A stretch of DNA of 34,399 nt from Pseudomonadales bacterium (lineage in GTDB: Bacteria > Pseudomonadota > Gammaproteobacteria > Pseudomonadales > JANQMK01), in NCBI GenBank assembly GCA_028280085.1, contig JANQMK010000258.1:1-34399 (forward strand), written 5' to 3'. Under the pieces are notes generated by a model, which did no database searches, had not been told where the DNA came from, and was given only the letters and a program-made list of their open reading frames with translations. The translations under genes were made by a program, and so were the position numbers. This document shows positions 1 to 10,748 of the stretch, in pieces (positions within the stretch are counted from its first letter, which is position 1; every line of letters starts with the position of its first letter).

Positions 1-1281
1 TGCCACTTCTTCATCGAGACGTTTAGGTAATACCTCAACAGTGATGTGGCTAGGTTTGCTATCAGTAGTTTGGTTGGCAAACTTTTTCTCATACAAGTGA
101 ATTTGTGCTAGTACCTGGTTTGAAAAGGAACCATCCATAACGCGTGACGGGTGGCCAGTCGCGTTGCCTAGATTAACCAAGCGCCCTTCTGATAATAAAA
201 TGAGGTGATCGTTACTTGCCTGATCGCGATAAACCTTGTGTACCTGGGGTTTGATTTCTTCCCATTGCCAGTTTTCACGCATGTAAGCAGTATCAATCTC
301 ATTGTCAAAGTGACCTATGTTACACACCACGGCGCCGCTCTTTAGCGCAGATAACATGTTTTTGTCACAAACATTATAGTTACCGGTAGTAGTGACAACG
401 AGATCAGTTGTGGCTAGCAGGTCAGTATTAATAGATTCTGGCTTTCCGGTATTAACGCCATCAATAAAAGGAGACACTACCTCAAACCCATCCATACAGG
501 CTTGCATGGCACATATAGGATCTGCTTCCGTTACTTTTACTATCATGCCTTCTTGGCGCAGCGATTGTGATGAGCCTTTACCCACATCACCGTAGCCAAT
601 AACCAGCGCTCGCTTGCCTGATAACAAATGGTCTGTAGCACGCTTAATGGCATCGTTTAGGCTATGACGACAACCGTATTTGTTGTCGTTTTTTGATTTG
701 GTGACTGAATCATTAACATTAATAGCGGGCACTTTGAGTTCGCCCTTTTCTAACATTTCAACTAAACGGTGAACGCCGGTCGTGGTTTCTTCGGTCACGC
801 CATGGATATGGTTAAGCATTTCAGGATACTTGTCATGCATCATTTGGGTCAAATCACCACCATCATCTAATAGCATATTGGCATCCCACGGCTTACCATC
901 TTTTAGTATGGTTTGCTCTATACACCATTCGTATTCTTCTTCAGTTTCACCTTTCCAGGCAAATACGGGCACGCCGCTGGCGGCAATAGCGGCGGCGGCA
1001 TGATCTTGGATTGAGAAGATATTACATGAAGACCAGCGAACTTCAGCGCCCAATGCGGCCAGCGTTTCAATTAACACGCCGGTTTGGATCGTCATATGAA
1101 TACAACCAATAATTTTAGCTCCCTGCAATGGCTGGGCTTGGCGATACTTCTCGCGCAACCGCATCAGCGCCGGCATTTCTGTTTCAGCGATTTGCAATTC
1201 TCGGCGCCCCCAATCGGCTAGTGTTATATCGGCGACTTTAAAGTCTTCTTTTAATTCAGTGACTGTTTCTGCTTGTGACAT
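1..1281 (-). CDS. ahcY: Adenosylhomocysteinase (S-adenosyl-L-homocysteine hydrolase), C-terminus cut by window edge
   Basis: Minus-strand translation from ATG at 1281 reads [40 protein letters not shown]...[16 protein letters not shown]...[10 protein letters not shown]..., characteristic of AhcY. No stop before position 1. Missing from the ORF track because it runs off the window. Confidence 0.96.
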   Translation of the reverse strand, partial: MSQAETVTELKEDFKVADITLADWGRRELQIAETEMPALMRLREKYRQAQPLQGAKIIGCIHMTIQTGVLIETLAALGAEVRWSSCNIFSIQDHAAAAIAASGVPVFAWKGETEEEYEWCIEQTILKDGKPWDANMLLDDGGDLTQMMHDKYPEMLNHIHGVTEETTTGVHRLVEMLEKGELKVPAINVNDSVTKSKNDNKYGCRHSLNDAIKRATDHLLSGKRALVIGYGDVGKGSSQSLRQEGMIVKVTEADPICAMQACMDGFEVVSPFIDGVNTGKPESINTDLLATTDLVVTTTGNYNVCDKNMLSALKSGAVVCNIGHFDNEIDTAYMRENWQWEEIKPQVHKVYRDQASNDHLILLSEGRLVNLGNATGHPSRVMDGSFSNQVLAQIHLYEKKFANQTTDSKPSHITVEVLPKRLDEEVA

Positions 1282-1328
1282 GATGTTAATCCTATATTAA
1301 TTAACGGTTTAATAGAGCTGATGTAGGG

Positions 1329-2486
1329 TCATAGGGCAGACTTGAGTTCATCAGCTTTGTCTGTTTTTTCCCAGCTAAAGGTGTCTTCAGTACGTCCGAA
1401 GTGGCCATAAGCCGCTGTGGTTTGATAAATAGGACGTTTAAGATCTAACATTGAGATAAGACCTGCTGGGCGGAGATCAAAATGTTCTCGTACGAGCTCA
1501 ACGATTTTGTCATCGCTCAATTTACCGGTACCAAATGTATTGATGCTGATAGAGGTTGGTTCAGAGACACCAATAGCGTAAGAGACTTGAATTTCACATC
1601 GATCAGCGAGACCGGCGGCAACAATATTTTTCGCTACATAACGGCCCGCGTAAGCCGCAGAGCGATCAACTTTAGAGGGATCTTTGCCAGAAAAGGCTCC
1701 GCCACCATGGCGAGCCATGCCGCCATAAGTATCGACGATAATTTTACGGCCGGTTAAGCCGCAGTCGCCCACTGGGCCACCAATGACAAAGTTGCCCGTC
1801 GGGTTGATAAAGTACTTAGTCTCTTGGCTTAGCCATTCAGCAGGTAAAACAGGTTTAATGATTTCGTCCATAACGGCTTGACGTAATTCATTAAGCTGTA
1901 TGCTATTACTGTGTTGTGTAGAGAGTACCACGGCGTCAACCGCTTCTGGTCTGCCGTCTTTGCCATAACGGAAAGTCACTTGGCTTTTTGCATCTGGCCG
2001 CAGCCAAGGCAAGCTACCGTTATTTCGTACCTCAGCTTGGCGTTTAACCAGGCGATGGGCATAGGTGATAGGGGCGGGCATCAACACATCGGTATCATTC
2101 GACGCATAACCAAACATGAGCCCTTGGTCACCAGCACCTAAATCTTTATTGTCGCCTTCATCAACCCCCATAGCGATATCAGCGGATTGTTTACCAATGG
2201 CATTCAACACTGCGCAGGATTCCCAATCAAAGCCCATATCGGAGCTGTTATAGCCGATTTTTTTTATCACGCCTCGAGCAATATCCTCAATATCAACCCA
2301 AGCATTGGTTCTGACTTCACCGGCGACAATAACCATCCCTGTTTTCACCAACGTTTCTACCGCAACGCGAGAGTTGGGGTCTTTGCCGATAATAGCATCG
2401 AGAATAGCATCGGAAACCTGGTCTGCGACTTTATCGGGATGGCCTTCAGAGACCGATTCTGAGGTAAATAAGGAATATTCGCTCAT
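1329..2486 (-). CDS. metK: S-adenosylmethionine synthetase
   Basis: 385 aa, [30 protein letters not shown]... with [12 protein letters not shown] and [19 protein letters not shown] motifs typical of MetK. Confidence 0.98.
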   Translation of the reverse strand: MSEYSLFTSESVSEGHPDKVADQVSDAILDAIIGKDPNSRVAVETLVKTGMVIVAGEVRTNAWVDIEDIARGVIKKIGYNSSDMGFDWESCAVLNAIGKQSADIAMGVDEGDNKDLGAGDQGLMFGYASNDTDVLMPAPITYAHRLVKRQAEVRNNGSLPWLRPDAKSQVTFRYGKDGRPEAVDAVVLSTQHSNSIQLNELRQAVMDEIIKPVLPAEWLSQETKYFINPTGNFVIGGPVGDCGLTGRKIIVDTYGGMARHGGGAFSGKDPSKVDRSAAYAGRYVAKNIVAAGLADRCEIQVSYAIGVSEPTSISINTFGTGKLSDDKIVELVREHFDLRPAGLISMLDLKRPIYQTTAAYGHFGRTEDTFSWEKTDKADELKSAL

Positions 2487-2504
2487 AATATTCTTCCTAA
2501 TTAT

Positions 2505-3581
2505 TTAGTTGAGATTTAATTTGTTGAACTGCCGAACCTGAATGCGAAACCCATTTCGGAGCGCCAAATAAATACTTTTGCCTTCATCAAAACCAGCAGA
2601 TTTCGCCCAAAGAGTTAGGTCTGAGGGCTCGAAACCTAACCACAGATCGCCGCATGCCTGTTTAACCCAACTCTGGTCATGACTGCAAAGATCGGTAACA
2701 AAAAAACTGCCGCCTTCATTCAATAACTGACTGACATCAGTGAATATTTCAGCCGGTGAGGGAACGTGATGTAAAACCATATTACAGATTGCGCAATCTA
2801 CCTTGATTGTTTGAGCCCTTGCTGTCTTGGTATCACCGTAGATAAGATTGACATTGTTGAGCTTGTTTTCTTCAACGAATGTAGCGGCGCGATTAAGCAT
2901 TTCTTGCGAGTTATCAATGGCACTAACTGTTTTAAAACGATCTGCTAGGTTTGTTAAAAAGGTACCCTCACCTGGGCCAATTTCTAATACGGAATCATCA
3001 ATTGCCAACGACCGATTATCGAGCAAATCTAACACGCTGTCGGCATACTGATCTTGAGTAGCGATTAAGTCCTGTTGTTCGCGAAATTTATAGGCATTTT
3101 CAGTAAAAAAATGCTGCGAAGAGCTGGCCCTAACCGTTTGCACTTGAGTGAGGAATTGCTGTGTCTGAGGTTTAATATCTGTTTGGTCAAGTGTGACAAA
3201 TAGGGAATCTTGACATGCTTGTAAAATACCAATCTGCGACTTAGGTGCGCGGTGATAAAAAATGGAATTGCCCTCTCTGCGGCTGGCAACTAAGCCCGCA
3301 TTAGCGAGAATTTTTAAATGATGACTCGTGGCAGATTGCTTGGTGTTAAGAACAGTGCAAAGTTCCAAGACGCTATAGGAATCACGAGCTAAGACACGCA
3401 GAATCTCTAGTCTGAGCGAATCAGAGCATGCTTTAAAAAAAGCCGCTGACTCGCCAATGAGGTCGAGGGGCCGCTGGTCAAGGGCATTGGTTGTATTGTT
3501 GGTATTATCAACACGAGGTGCATCAATACTATCAATATTACTGTCATTGGGCATGGCTATATATGGTTGAAAAATAGTCAT
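2505..3581 (-). CDS. sahR: ArsR-family HTH regulator fused to a SAM-dependent methyltransferase domain (SahR-like); start re-assigned from 3650 to 3581 or 3554
   Basis: N-terminal ArsR wHTH (SDSLRLEILRVLARDSYSVLELCTVLNTKQSATSHHLKILANAGLV) and C-terminal class I methyltransferase (VLEIGPGEGTFLTNLADRF...DCAICNMVLHHV). Directly upstream of metK-ahcY. The ORF-track start (TTG at 3650) lies inside AT-rich palindromes; ATGs at 3581 and 3554 are more plausible. Confidence 0.85.
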   Translation of the reverse strand: MTIFQPYIAMPNDSNIDSIDAPRVDNTNNTTNALDQRPLDLIGESAAFFKACSDSLRLEILRVLARDSYSVLELCTVLNTKQSATSHHLKILANAGLVASRREGNSIFYHRAPKSQIGILQACQDSLFVTLDQTDIKPQTQQFLTQVQTVRASSSQHFFTENAYKFREQQDLIATQDQYADSVLDLLDNRSLAIDDSVLEIGPGEGTFLTNLADRFKTVSAIDNSQEMLNRAATFVEENKLNNVNLIYGDTKTARAQTIKVDCAICNMVLHHVPSPAEIFTDVSQLLNEGGSFFVTDLCSHDQSWVKQACGDLWLGFEPSDLTLWAKSAGFDEGKSIYLALRNGFRIQVRQFNKLNLN

Positions 3582-3615
3582 GCTATTTAGTATATCAGCT
3601 TTCACGCCTATATCA

Positions 3616-3678
3616 AAAAAAATCAATATAGATATATTGATTTTTTTCAATATATCTATATTAGGATTATCTAATATA
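3616..3678. promoter_or_regulatory. Cluster of overlapping AT-rich dyads, candidate SahR operator(s)
   Basis: Perfect 14-bp arms AAAAAAATCAATAT (3616-3629) / ATATTGATTTTTTT (3634-3647) with spacer AGAT; CAATATATCTATATTA (3648-3663) matches the reverse complement of CAATATAGATATATTG (3624-3639) at 15/16; a third dyad TATATTAG (3657-3664) / CTAATATA (3671-3678). Confidence 0.75.
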
Positions 3679-3865
3679 CAAATGTAGGATACAAACGTTA
3701 CAGATATGAGATGCTGCTATATGTATTGCCATCAACAGCCATATAGCAACGGAAGTTGATTGCTGAAACTACTCTATTAAGCGAAAATAGCCCCTCATTT
3801 GCTACCTAATAGCGTTTAATTTCAGTCCTGTACGAATTGGGACCTAGTGGTCAGGAGCTTGATTT

Positions 3866-5872
3866 ATGCCAACCCGTCGAGAATTAGCCAATGCAATCCG
3901 TGTACTCAGTATGGATGCCGTACAGCAGGCGAATAGTGGTCATCCCGGTGCACCCATGGGCATGGCGGATATTGCAGAGGTCTTGTGGAATGATTATATG
4001 TGCCATAACCCCGCTGATCCCCTATGGCCTAATCGTGATCGTTTTGTCTTATCCAATGGCCATGGTTCAATGCTGATCTATTCGTTGTTGCACTTGAGTG
4101 GCTATGATTTGCCCATATCAGAACTGAAAAACTTTCGCCAATTACATTCCAAAACGCCTGGCCATCCAGAATACGGCTATACCCCTGGAGTTGAGACCAC
4201 AACAGGGCCATTGGGCCAAGGCGTCGCTAATGCTGTCGGGATGGCGATAGCGGAGAAAGTGCTAGCAGCCCAGTACAATCGCGACGGCCACAAAATCATT
4301 GACCACTATACCTATGTATTTATGGGTGACGGTTGCATGATGGAGGGCATTTCTCATGAGGTATGTTCATTGGCGGCGACGCTGGGTTTGGGTAAGCTCA
4401 TTGTTTTTTATGATGACAATGGCATCTCTATTGATGGACGAGTTGATGATTGGTTTACTGATGATACAGCTAAGCGCTTTCAATCCTATGGCTGGCAAGT
4501 GGTGTCTGATATTGATGGCCATGATGATGCCGCTATTCGAGCTGCTATTGATACGGCGCGGGGTGAAATAAACAAGCCGACGCTTATATGTTGTAAAACG
4601 CTGATCGGTTGGGGCGCTCCCAATAAACAAGGCAGTGCGGCGACCCACGGATCTCCGCTAGGTGCTGATGAGGTGGCGGTAACACGAAGCGCATTGGCAT
4701 GGAATTACGAACCGTTTGTGGTGCCCGAGGATATTTATGAGAGCTGGGATGCGCGTGTTAGTGGCAGCCAAAAACAGGCGCGTTGGCAAGAGCAATTTGT
4801 TGCCTATAGCAACGCCTACCCGACAGAAGCGGCGGAACTTGAGCGCCGGCTGGCGGGTGATTTGCCAGACAGTTTTGCCAGCGATGCGCAGGCTTATATT
4901 GCAGAGCTACAGCAGAATGGTAGCAAGGTAGCAACACGTAAGGCGTCACAAAACTGTCTTGATAGGTATGGACAATTGCTGCCTGAACTCGTCGGGGGCT
5001 CTGCAGACTTAACGCCGTCGAATTTGACTCGGTGGAGTCAATCAGTAACGATTACTGCCGAAGCCAGTGCCGGCAACTACCTGCACTTTGGTGTGCGTGA
5101 ATTTGGTATGAGCGCCATTTGCAACGGGATAGCTTTGCACGGTGGTTTTATTCCTTATAATGCGACATTTTTAGTGTTTACAGATTATGCGCGCAATGCC
5201 GTGCGTATGGCTGCAATCATGAAGCAGCGCAATATTTTTGTGTATACCCACGACTCCATTGGTTTAGGTGAGGATGGGCCAACTCATCAGCCGATCGAGC
5301 AGATGGCGACATTGAGAATGACACCCAATATGTCGATGTGGCGCCCCTGTGATGATGTCGAGTCAGCCGTTGCCTGGAAAGCAGCCCTAGAACGACGTGA
5401 CGGCCCCACCTCGTTGGTATTTTCACGCCAAGGACTGGAACATCAGGCGCGTACGCAGCAGCAGTTGGATGGCATTGCCCGTGGTGGCTATGTCCTGGCT
5501 GACGCCGACCAGCCGCTGGCTGTTATCATTGCCACGGGTTCAGAAGTGGCTTTGGCGTTAGCCGCGGCGGAAGTATTGGGCGACAAAGGTAAACCAGTGC
5601 GTGTCGTATCAATGCCAAGCACAGATGTATTTGAGCAGCAGGAAAAGTCATACCAAGCTCAAGTGTTGCCACCAACATTACCTTTGCGTGTTGCGGTTGA
5701 AGCGGGAGTTGGGGATTATTGGTATAAATACGTTGGTCTACATGGTGCCGTTATCGGTATGACGTCTTTTGGTGAATCTGCACCAGCAGCTGAGTTATTT
5801 AAGTACTTTGGTTTTACGGTAGAAAAAGTTGTTAGCAAAGTGGAACAGCTTTTGTCGACCAGTTCGCCATAG
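3866..5872 (+). CDS. tkt: Transketolase
   Basis: 668 aa, [41 protein letters not shown]..., TPP motif [32 protein letters not shown]. Confidence 0.98.
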   Translation: MPTRRELANAIRVLSMDAVQQANSGHPGAPMGMADIAEVLWNDYMCHNPADPLWPNRDRFVLSNGHGSMLIYSLLHLSGYDLPISELKNFRQLHSKTPGHPEYGYTPGVETTTGPLGQGVANAVGMAIAEKVLAAQYNRDGHKIIDHYTYVFMGDGCMMEGISHEVCSLAATLGLGKLIVFYDDNGISIDGRVDDWFTDDTAKRFQSYGWQVVSDIDGHDDAAIRAAIDTARGEINKPTLICCKTLIGWGAPNKQGSAATHGSPLGADEVAVTRSALAWNYEPFVVPEDIYESWDARVSGSQKQARWQEQFVAYSNAYPTEAAELERRLAGDLPDSFASDAQAYIAELQQNGSKVATRKASQNCLDRYGQLLPELVGGSADLTPSNLTRWSQSVTITAEASAGNYLHFGVREFGMSAICNGIALHGGFIPYNATFLVFTDYARNAVRMAAIMKQRNIFVYTHDSIGLGEDGPTHQPIEQMATLRMTPNMSMWRPCDDVESAVAWKAALERRDGPTSLVFSRQGLEHQARTQQQLDGIARGGYVLADADQPLAVIIATGSEVALALAAAEVLGDKGKPVRVVSMPSTDVFEQQEKSYQAQVLPPTLPLRVAVEAGVGDYWYKYVGLHGAVIGMTSFGESAPAAELFKYFGFTVEKVVSKVEQLLSTSSP

Positions 5873-5884
5873 TGTTGTACTGGT

Positions 5885-6904
5885 ATGGTTTGTCGAATTG
5901 CAATTAATGGTTACGGTCGTATTGGTCGCTGCGTATTGCGGGCACTCTATGAGCGTGGTTACCGTGAGCAGTTGCAAGTAGTTGCCATTAATGAGATCGC
6001 TGATTTAGCGACAGTATCATATTTAACAAAGTATGACTCTAATCACGGTCGTTTTCCCTGCGAGGTGGAAACGTTTGACCATGGTTTGCGAATACAGAAT
6101 GACGAAATTGCATTACTTAATCAGCCGGATATAGCGTATCTGGATTGGCGCAGCATTGATGTTGATATTGTATTTGAGTGTACTGGCGTCATAGCGACTC
6201 GTGCCCAAGCGCAACAGCATATCGAGCGCGGTGCGAGTAGGGTGCTATTTTCTCATCCAGCGGATCCAAAGGTCGACCAAACCATTGTTTATGGTTTTAA
6301 TGAGCAAACTATAAGTGACGAGGCGAGAATACTATCGGCAGCGTCTTGCACTACTAACTCAGTGGTGCCAGTAATTGAAGCGTTGCATAATACGGTTGGT
6401 GTAGAGCGTGGTGTTATTACCACGTTACATTCAACCATGAATGATCAACCTGTAACTGACGCCTATCATCATACGGATTTGCGTAAAACGCGTAGTTCGA
6501 GTCAGTCTATTATTCCGGTTGATACTCAGTTAGCTAAAGGAATTGACCGCTTGATGCCGGAACTGGCAGGGCGATTTGAAGCACAAGCCTTACGTATTCC
6601 TACGGTTAATGTGTCGGCTATCGATTTGTCGGTGGTTGTAGGGCGAAACACCTCGATTGAAGAGGTTAATCAGATTTTGCAGCGCAGTGCGACGCAGTCA
6701 TTGGAAAATATTATGGGGTACACCGAAGAACCATTGGCTTCTTGTGATTTTAATCATGATTCGCGCTCGTCAATTATTGATGCCAGCCAAACCAAGGTGG
6801 CGGGACAACGCTTAGTTAAGGTTTTAATGTGGTTTGACAACGAATGGGGCTATGCCAACCGCATGCTTGATGTCGCCAAAATGTGGTCGCGTCTACGGTC
6901 TTAA
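5885..6904 (+). CDS. epd: Erythrose-4-phosphate dehydrogenase (GAPDH superfamily)
   Basis: MVCRIAINGYGRIGRCVLRALYERG..., catalytic SCTTNSVVPVIEAL, HSTMNDQPVTDAYHHTDLRKTRSSSQSIIPVDTQLAKGI as in Epd; located between tkt and pgk. Confidence 0.9.
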   Translation: MVCRIAINGYGRIGRCVLRALYERGYREQLQVVAINEIADLATVSYLTKYDSNHGRFPCEVETFDHGLRIQNDEIALLNQPDIAYLDWRSIDVDIVFECTGVIATRAQAQQHIERGASRVLFSHPADPKVDQTIVYGFNEQTISDEARILSAASCTTNSVVPVIEALHNTVGVERGVITTLHSTMNDQPVTDAYHHTDLRKTRSSSQSIIPVDTQLAKGIDRLMPELAGRFEAQALRIPTVNVSAIDLSVVVGRNTSIEEVNQILQRSATQSLENIMGYTEEPLASCDFNHDSRSSIIDASQTKVAGQRLVKVLMWFDNEWGYANRMLDVAKMWSRLRS

Positions 6905-6987
6905 CCGTTGCGTAGATTATTGGTCGGTAGGCTTCGCTTTTTTATATTAAGCACTCATATATCGCAATGCAGTAAGGAGAGTTTTTA

Positions 6988-8160
6988 ATGTCTGTGAAGT
7001 TAATGACAGAGCTGGATTTGACAGGAAAACGTGTGTTAATCAGAGAAGATCTTAATGTGCCTATTAAAAATGGTGAAGTGACTAGTGATGCAAGAATAAG
7101 GGCTTCGTTGCCTACAATCAGGCATGCACTGTCAGCTGGCGCCAAAGTGATGCTAATGTCACATTTAGGCAGGCCAGTGGAAGGTGATACGGAAGAAAAA
7201 AATGCGCCTTATAGCCTTGCGCCTGTTGCGTGTTATCTCAGTCAATTATTGGATATATCTGTGCCGCTCGTTCAAGACTGGCTTAGCGGTGTTGAGGTTG
7301 GCGAGGGTGAGGTAGTACTCCTAGAAAATGTTCGCTTTAACATCGGCGAGAAGGCGAATGATGATGAATTGGCAAAAAGGATGGCAGCATTGTGCGATGT
7401 GTATGTAATGGATGCATTTGGCACAGCCCATCGTGCGCAAGCATCTACCCATGGTGTCGCGAAGTTTGCGCCTATCGCTTGTGCGGGGCCATTATTGGCG
7501 AATGAGTTAGAAGCATTAGGTAAAGCTCTGGTTAATCCTGAACGGCCTATGGTAGCAATTGTTGGTGGTTCAAAGGTATCAACCAAACTGACTGTACTTG
7601 AAACCTTGTCAGAAAAAGTCGACCAGCTTATTGTTGGCGGGGGCATTGCAAATACATTTTTAGCAGCGGCGGGACAACCGATTGGTGAATCGTTATGCGA
7701 GCCAGATCTTATAAGTAACGCTAAAGCGCTAATGTCTAAAGTACATATTCCATTGCCGACAGACGTAGTCGTGGCAAAAGAGTTCAGCGAGACCGCGCAG
7801 GCGTCTATTGTTGATGTAGCAAATGTAGCGATCGATGATAGAATTCTTGATATCGGACCAGCATCTGCCGAAGCTCTGACAAAAGTAGTTGATAATGCCA
7901 AAACAATTATATGGAATGGTCCTGTCGGTGTATTTGAGTATGACCAGTTTGGTGCGGGGACCAAAGCCTTATCCCAGGCGATTGCCGCTAGTAATGGATT
8001 TTCTCTCGCCGGTGGTGGTGACACCTTGGCAGCCATCGACAAGTATGACATAACTGATAACATCAATTATATCTCCACTGGTGGTGGCGCTTTTTTAGAG
8101 TATGTAGAGGGTAAGGTTTTGCCAGCAGTAGAAATTTTAGAGCAGCGAGCGCGTAGTTAG
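6988..8160 (+). CDS. pgk: Phosphoglycerate kinase
   Basis: 390 aa, [64 protein letters not shown]. Confidence 0.98.
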   Translation: MSVKLMTELDLTGKRVLIREDLNVPIKNGEVTSDARIRASLPTIRHALSAGAKVMLMSHLGRPVEGDTEEKNAPYSLAPVACYLSQLLDISVPLVQDWLSGVEVGEGEVVLLENVRFNIGEKANDDELAKRMAALCDVYVMDAFGTAHRAQASTHGVAKFAPIACAGPLLANELEALGKALVNPERPMVAIVGGSKVSTKLTVLETLSEKVDQLIVGGGIANTFLAAAGQPIGESLCEPDLISNAKALMSKVHIPLPTDVVVAKEFSETAQASIVDVANVAIDDRILDIGPASAEALTKVVDNAKTIIWNGPVGVFEYDQFGAGTKALSQAIAASNGFSLAGGGDTLAAIDKYDITDNINYISTGGGAFLEYVEGKVLPAVEILEQRARS

Positions 8161-8249
8161 TCTTGACTTACACAATATGTAAAGAAACTGTCGGTAAATG
8201 ACGGTTGCATTGGCGCTTAAAGTTAACGATAAACCTAGAGGACAGATTA

Positions 8250-9314
8250 ATGCCACTGATAAGTATGAGACAATTGCTAGACCATGCCGCTGAGCATAAT
8301 TATGGTGTTCCGGCATTTAACGTCAATAACCTTGAGCAAACCCGTGCCATTATGGAGGCCGCGGCGGCTACTAACAGCCCCGTTATTATGCAAGCGTCAG
8401 CAGGTGCGCGCAAATATGCCGGTGCCCCTTTTTTACGCCACATGATTTTGGCTGCAGTGGAGGAATTTCCGCAGATTCCCGTTGTTATGCATCAAGATCA
8501 TGGTACCTCCCCAGCGGTTTGCCAGCGTTCCATTCAACTGGGATTCACCTCCGTGATGATGGATGGTTCTTTAGGTACCGACGGAAAAACGCCGACTGAC
8601 TATGAATACAATGTAGCTGTCACTCGTCAGGTGGTCGATATGGCGCATTCATGCGGGGTTTCTGTAGAAGGTGAGTTAGGTTGTCTTGGTTCGCTTGAAA
8701 CGGGTGAGGCAGGCGAAGAGGATGGCATTGGCGCGGCTGGTAAATTATCTCACGACCAACTGCTGACAGACCCGGAAGAAGCGGCAGACTTCGTTAAACA
8801 GACTCATGTTGATGCTTTGGCAATTGCAATAGGTACAAGCCATGGGGCTTATAAGTTTACTCGTCCTCCTACGGGTGATGTATTAGCGATAGAGCGCATT
8901 AAGGCCATTCACGCCCGCATTCCTACGACTCACTTAGTAATGCACGGCTCTTCATCGGTACCACAAAATTGGCTAGCTATTATTAACGAATATGGCGGAG
9001 ACATTGGTGAAACCTATGGTGTCCCGGTAGAAGAAATTCAAGAAGGCATCAAGCATGGCGTGCGTAAAGTGAATATTGATACTGATTTGCGTCTAGCATC
9101 AACGGGTGCCATTCGCCAGTTTATGGCAAAGCATCCCTCGGAGTTTGACCCTCGTAAATACTTAAAGGAAACCATTAAAGAAATGAAACAAATTTGTATC
9201 GATCGCTATGAAGCGTTTGGTACGGCTGGTCAAGCCAGTAAAATTTGTCCCATTTCAATGGAAGCTATGTATGAACATTACGATAGTGGCGAACTTGATC
9301 CAAAGATCGCTTAG
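8250..9314 (+). CDS. fba: Class II fructose-1,6-bisphosphate aldolase (start moved from 8205 to ATG 8250)
   Basis: [38 protein letters not shown]..., zinc-site region VVMHQDHG; upstream AGAGGA Shine-Dalgarno supports ATG at 8250. Confidence 0.96.
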   Translation: MPLISMRQLLDHAAEHNYGVPAFNVNNLEQTRAIMEAAAATNSPVIMQASAGARKYAGAPFLRHMILAAVEEFPQIPVVMHQDHGTSPAVCQRSIQLGFTSVMMDGSLGTDGKTPTDYEYNVAVTRQVVDMAHSCGVSVEGELGCLGSLETGEAGEEDGIGAAGKLSHDQLLTDPEEAADFVKQTHVDALAIAIGTSHGAYKFTRPPTGDVLAIERIKAIHARIPTTHLVMHGSSSVPQNWLAIINEYGGDIGETYGVPVEEIQEGIKHGVRKVNIDTDLRLASTGAIRQFMAKHPSEFDPRKYLKETIKEMKQICIDRYEAFGTAGQASKICPISMEAMYEHYDSGELDPKIA

Positions 9315-9420
9315 TAGCAAAACATTACTTGAAAAATCAAGATGATGTAAAGTGGCAATAGAAACTTATGTAGATGACGTAAGTTGAATAACTACAATAA
9401 GCCTGTCAATTAGGGTCTCA

Positions 9421-9449
9421 AAAAAGGGTGTTCTATATGCCCTTTTTTA
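9421..9449 (+). terminator. Rho-independent terminator downstream of fba
   Basis: AAAAAAGGG (9421-9429) - 11 nt loop - CCCTTTTTT (9441-9449). Confidence 0.75.
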
Positions 9450-9642
9450 CTGGGGCATATGTTTAAAATGTCCGATTATCAACTAAAATATAGCTAAGGG
9501 TTAACCGATTTGCTGTCCATAACTTTAGGCGCCATTGGCTAAAGAATTTTCTCATTAGGCAGAGGTGCCCTAGTTATAATATGCTGATTGTCTAGCGTTA
9601 AACATTATATTTACTTATTAGTATTGTTACAGGCGCTGTTTT

Positions 9643-10593
9643 ATGGATTTTGAAAGTCTACATAGTCAGCTTCAACCGCTCCACTTTAATCCTAAATTGG
9701 ATTGCAATACAGAACTGAGTGATGGCGCAAAAGAATATTTCAGGTTCTTTCACATAAATTTTGAAGAGACATTAGACGATGTAGATCACTTCTTTGGTAA
9801 ATTCGATAGTGCTGGTTTCGTTATTGCCGCCCACTATTTTATTAAGGCGAAAGCAAAAGGTACTTATTTTATTGTCCATGGATACTATGATCACGTAGGC
9901 ATATATCAACATATTATTCAATTTTGCCTAAAGTCGGGTTACTCAGTTGTTGCTTTTGATTTGCCGGGGCATGGGCTTTCTAGTGGAGAGCGGGCCAGCA
10001 TCCAAAGTTTTGACCAATATACAGAAGTATTTAAAACGCTAGTGGGCTTGGCGAGTGATCATTTCCCCAAGCCTTGGCATTGTTTGTCACAGAGCACTGG
10101 CTCGGCAGTTATCATGAACTATCTTCTTACGGAAAAGATCAACAGAAAATGCAGCCCTTTTGGCAAACTCATTTTTTTAGCGCCTCTGGTTCAGCCCTTC
10201 AATTGGCGTACGGGAAGATGGGTATATGAACTCACTAAGCTATTCACGAAGCGTGTCGCACGGAACTTTACCCATAACTCCAATAGCGAAGAGTTTTTGG
10301 TCTTTTTGCGAGAAGAAGACTTTTTGCAACCTAGGCATTTAACCGTACAGTGGGTGGGCGCACTAAAAGAGTGGGTTGACAAATTTGACCAGTTTCCCGT
10401 TACGGACCTATCGCCCATTATTATTCAAGGCAAGCGGGATGAAACCGTGGATTGGAAATTCAATGTGCCAGCGATCATGAGTAAGTTCCGCTCCGCTAGA
10501 GTGCATTTTCTGTCAAATGCGTATCATCAACTCGTTAATGAATCCAACGTTATCCGTAACCGAATTTACGCCATTATTGAAGACCACCCCTAA
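9643..10593 (+). CDS. Alpha/beta hydrolase, monoacylglycerol lipase/lysophospholipase-like
   Basis: YFIVHGYYDHVGIYQHIIQFCLKSGYSVVAFDLPGHGLSSGERASI oxyanion/fold motifs; nucleophile elbow SQSTG; candidate Asp in GKRDETVD and His in NAYHQLVNE. Confidence 0.85.
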   Translation: MDFESLHSQLQPLHFNPKLDCNTELSDGAKEYFRFFHINFEETLDDVDHFFGKFDSAGFVIAAHYFIKAKAKGTYFIVHGYYDHVGIYQHIIQFCLKSGYSVVAFDLPGHGLSSGERASIQSFDQYTEVFKTLVGLASDHFPKPWHCLSQSTGSAVIMNYLLTEKINRKCSPFGKLIFLAPLVQPFNWRTGRWVYELTKLFTKRVARNFTHNSNSEEFLVFLREEDFLQPRHLTVQWVGALKEWVDKFDQFPVTDLSPIIIQGKRDETVDWKFNVPAIMSKFRSARVHFLSNAYHQLVNESNVIRNRIYAIIEDHP

Positions 10594-10748
10594 GTCATAC
10601 CCTGATAGTATTTTAATAATAGTAAGCGTTTGTATTCATAGACTGGGTCATGTAAGGTTTTGCTATTTAAGATTATTAACTTGATAACACGTTAAGATTT
10701 GGTAGTGCAATAGTGGGCTGGTTTTAACTCTGCTACTGGTTATTACAT

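Noticed and set aside
392-1003. Plus-strand ORFs opposite ahcY
   Set aside because: Antisense shadows of the truncated ahcY gene.
1282-1328. SAM/SAH riboswitch between metK and ahcY
   Set aside because: The gap is under 50 bp, too short; the SahR-like operator upstream of the operon is a better explanation.
1482-2508. Plus-strand ORFs opposite metK (1482, 1911, 2187, 2305)
   Set aside because: Antisense shadows of metK with no family resemblance.
7272-8066. 264-aa minus-strand ORF antisense to pgk
   Set aside because: Low-complexity Ser/Thr/Ala/Pro-rich translation, no recognisable domain, fully within a clear pgk CDS; typical shadow ORF.
10690-10700. ACGTTAAGATT, also in copy B of the dispersed element (23157-23167)
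   Set aside because: Only 11 bp and the flanks do not align; consistent with chance.
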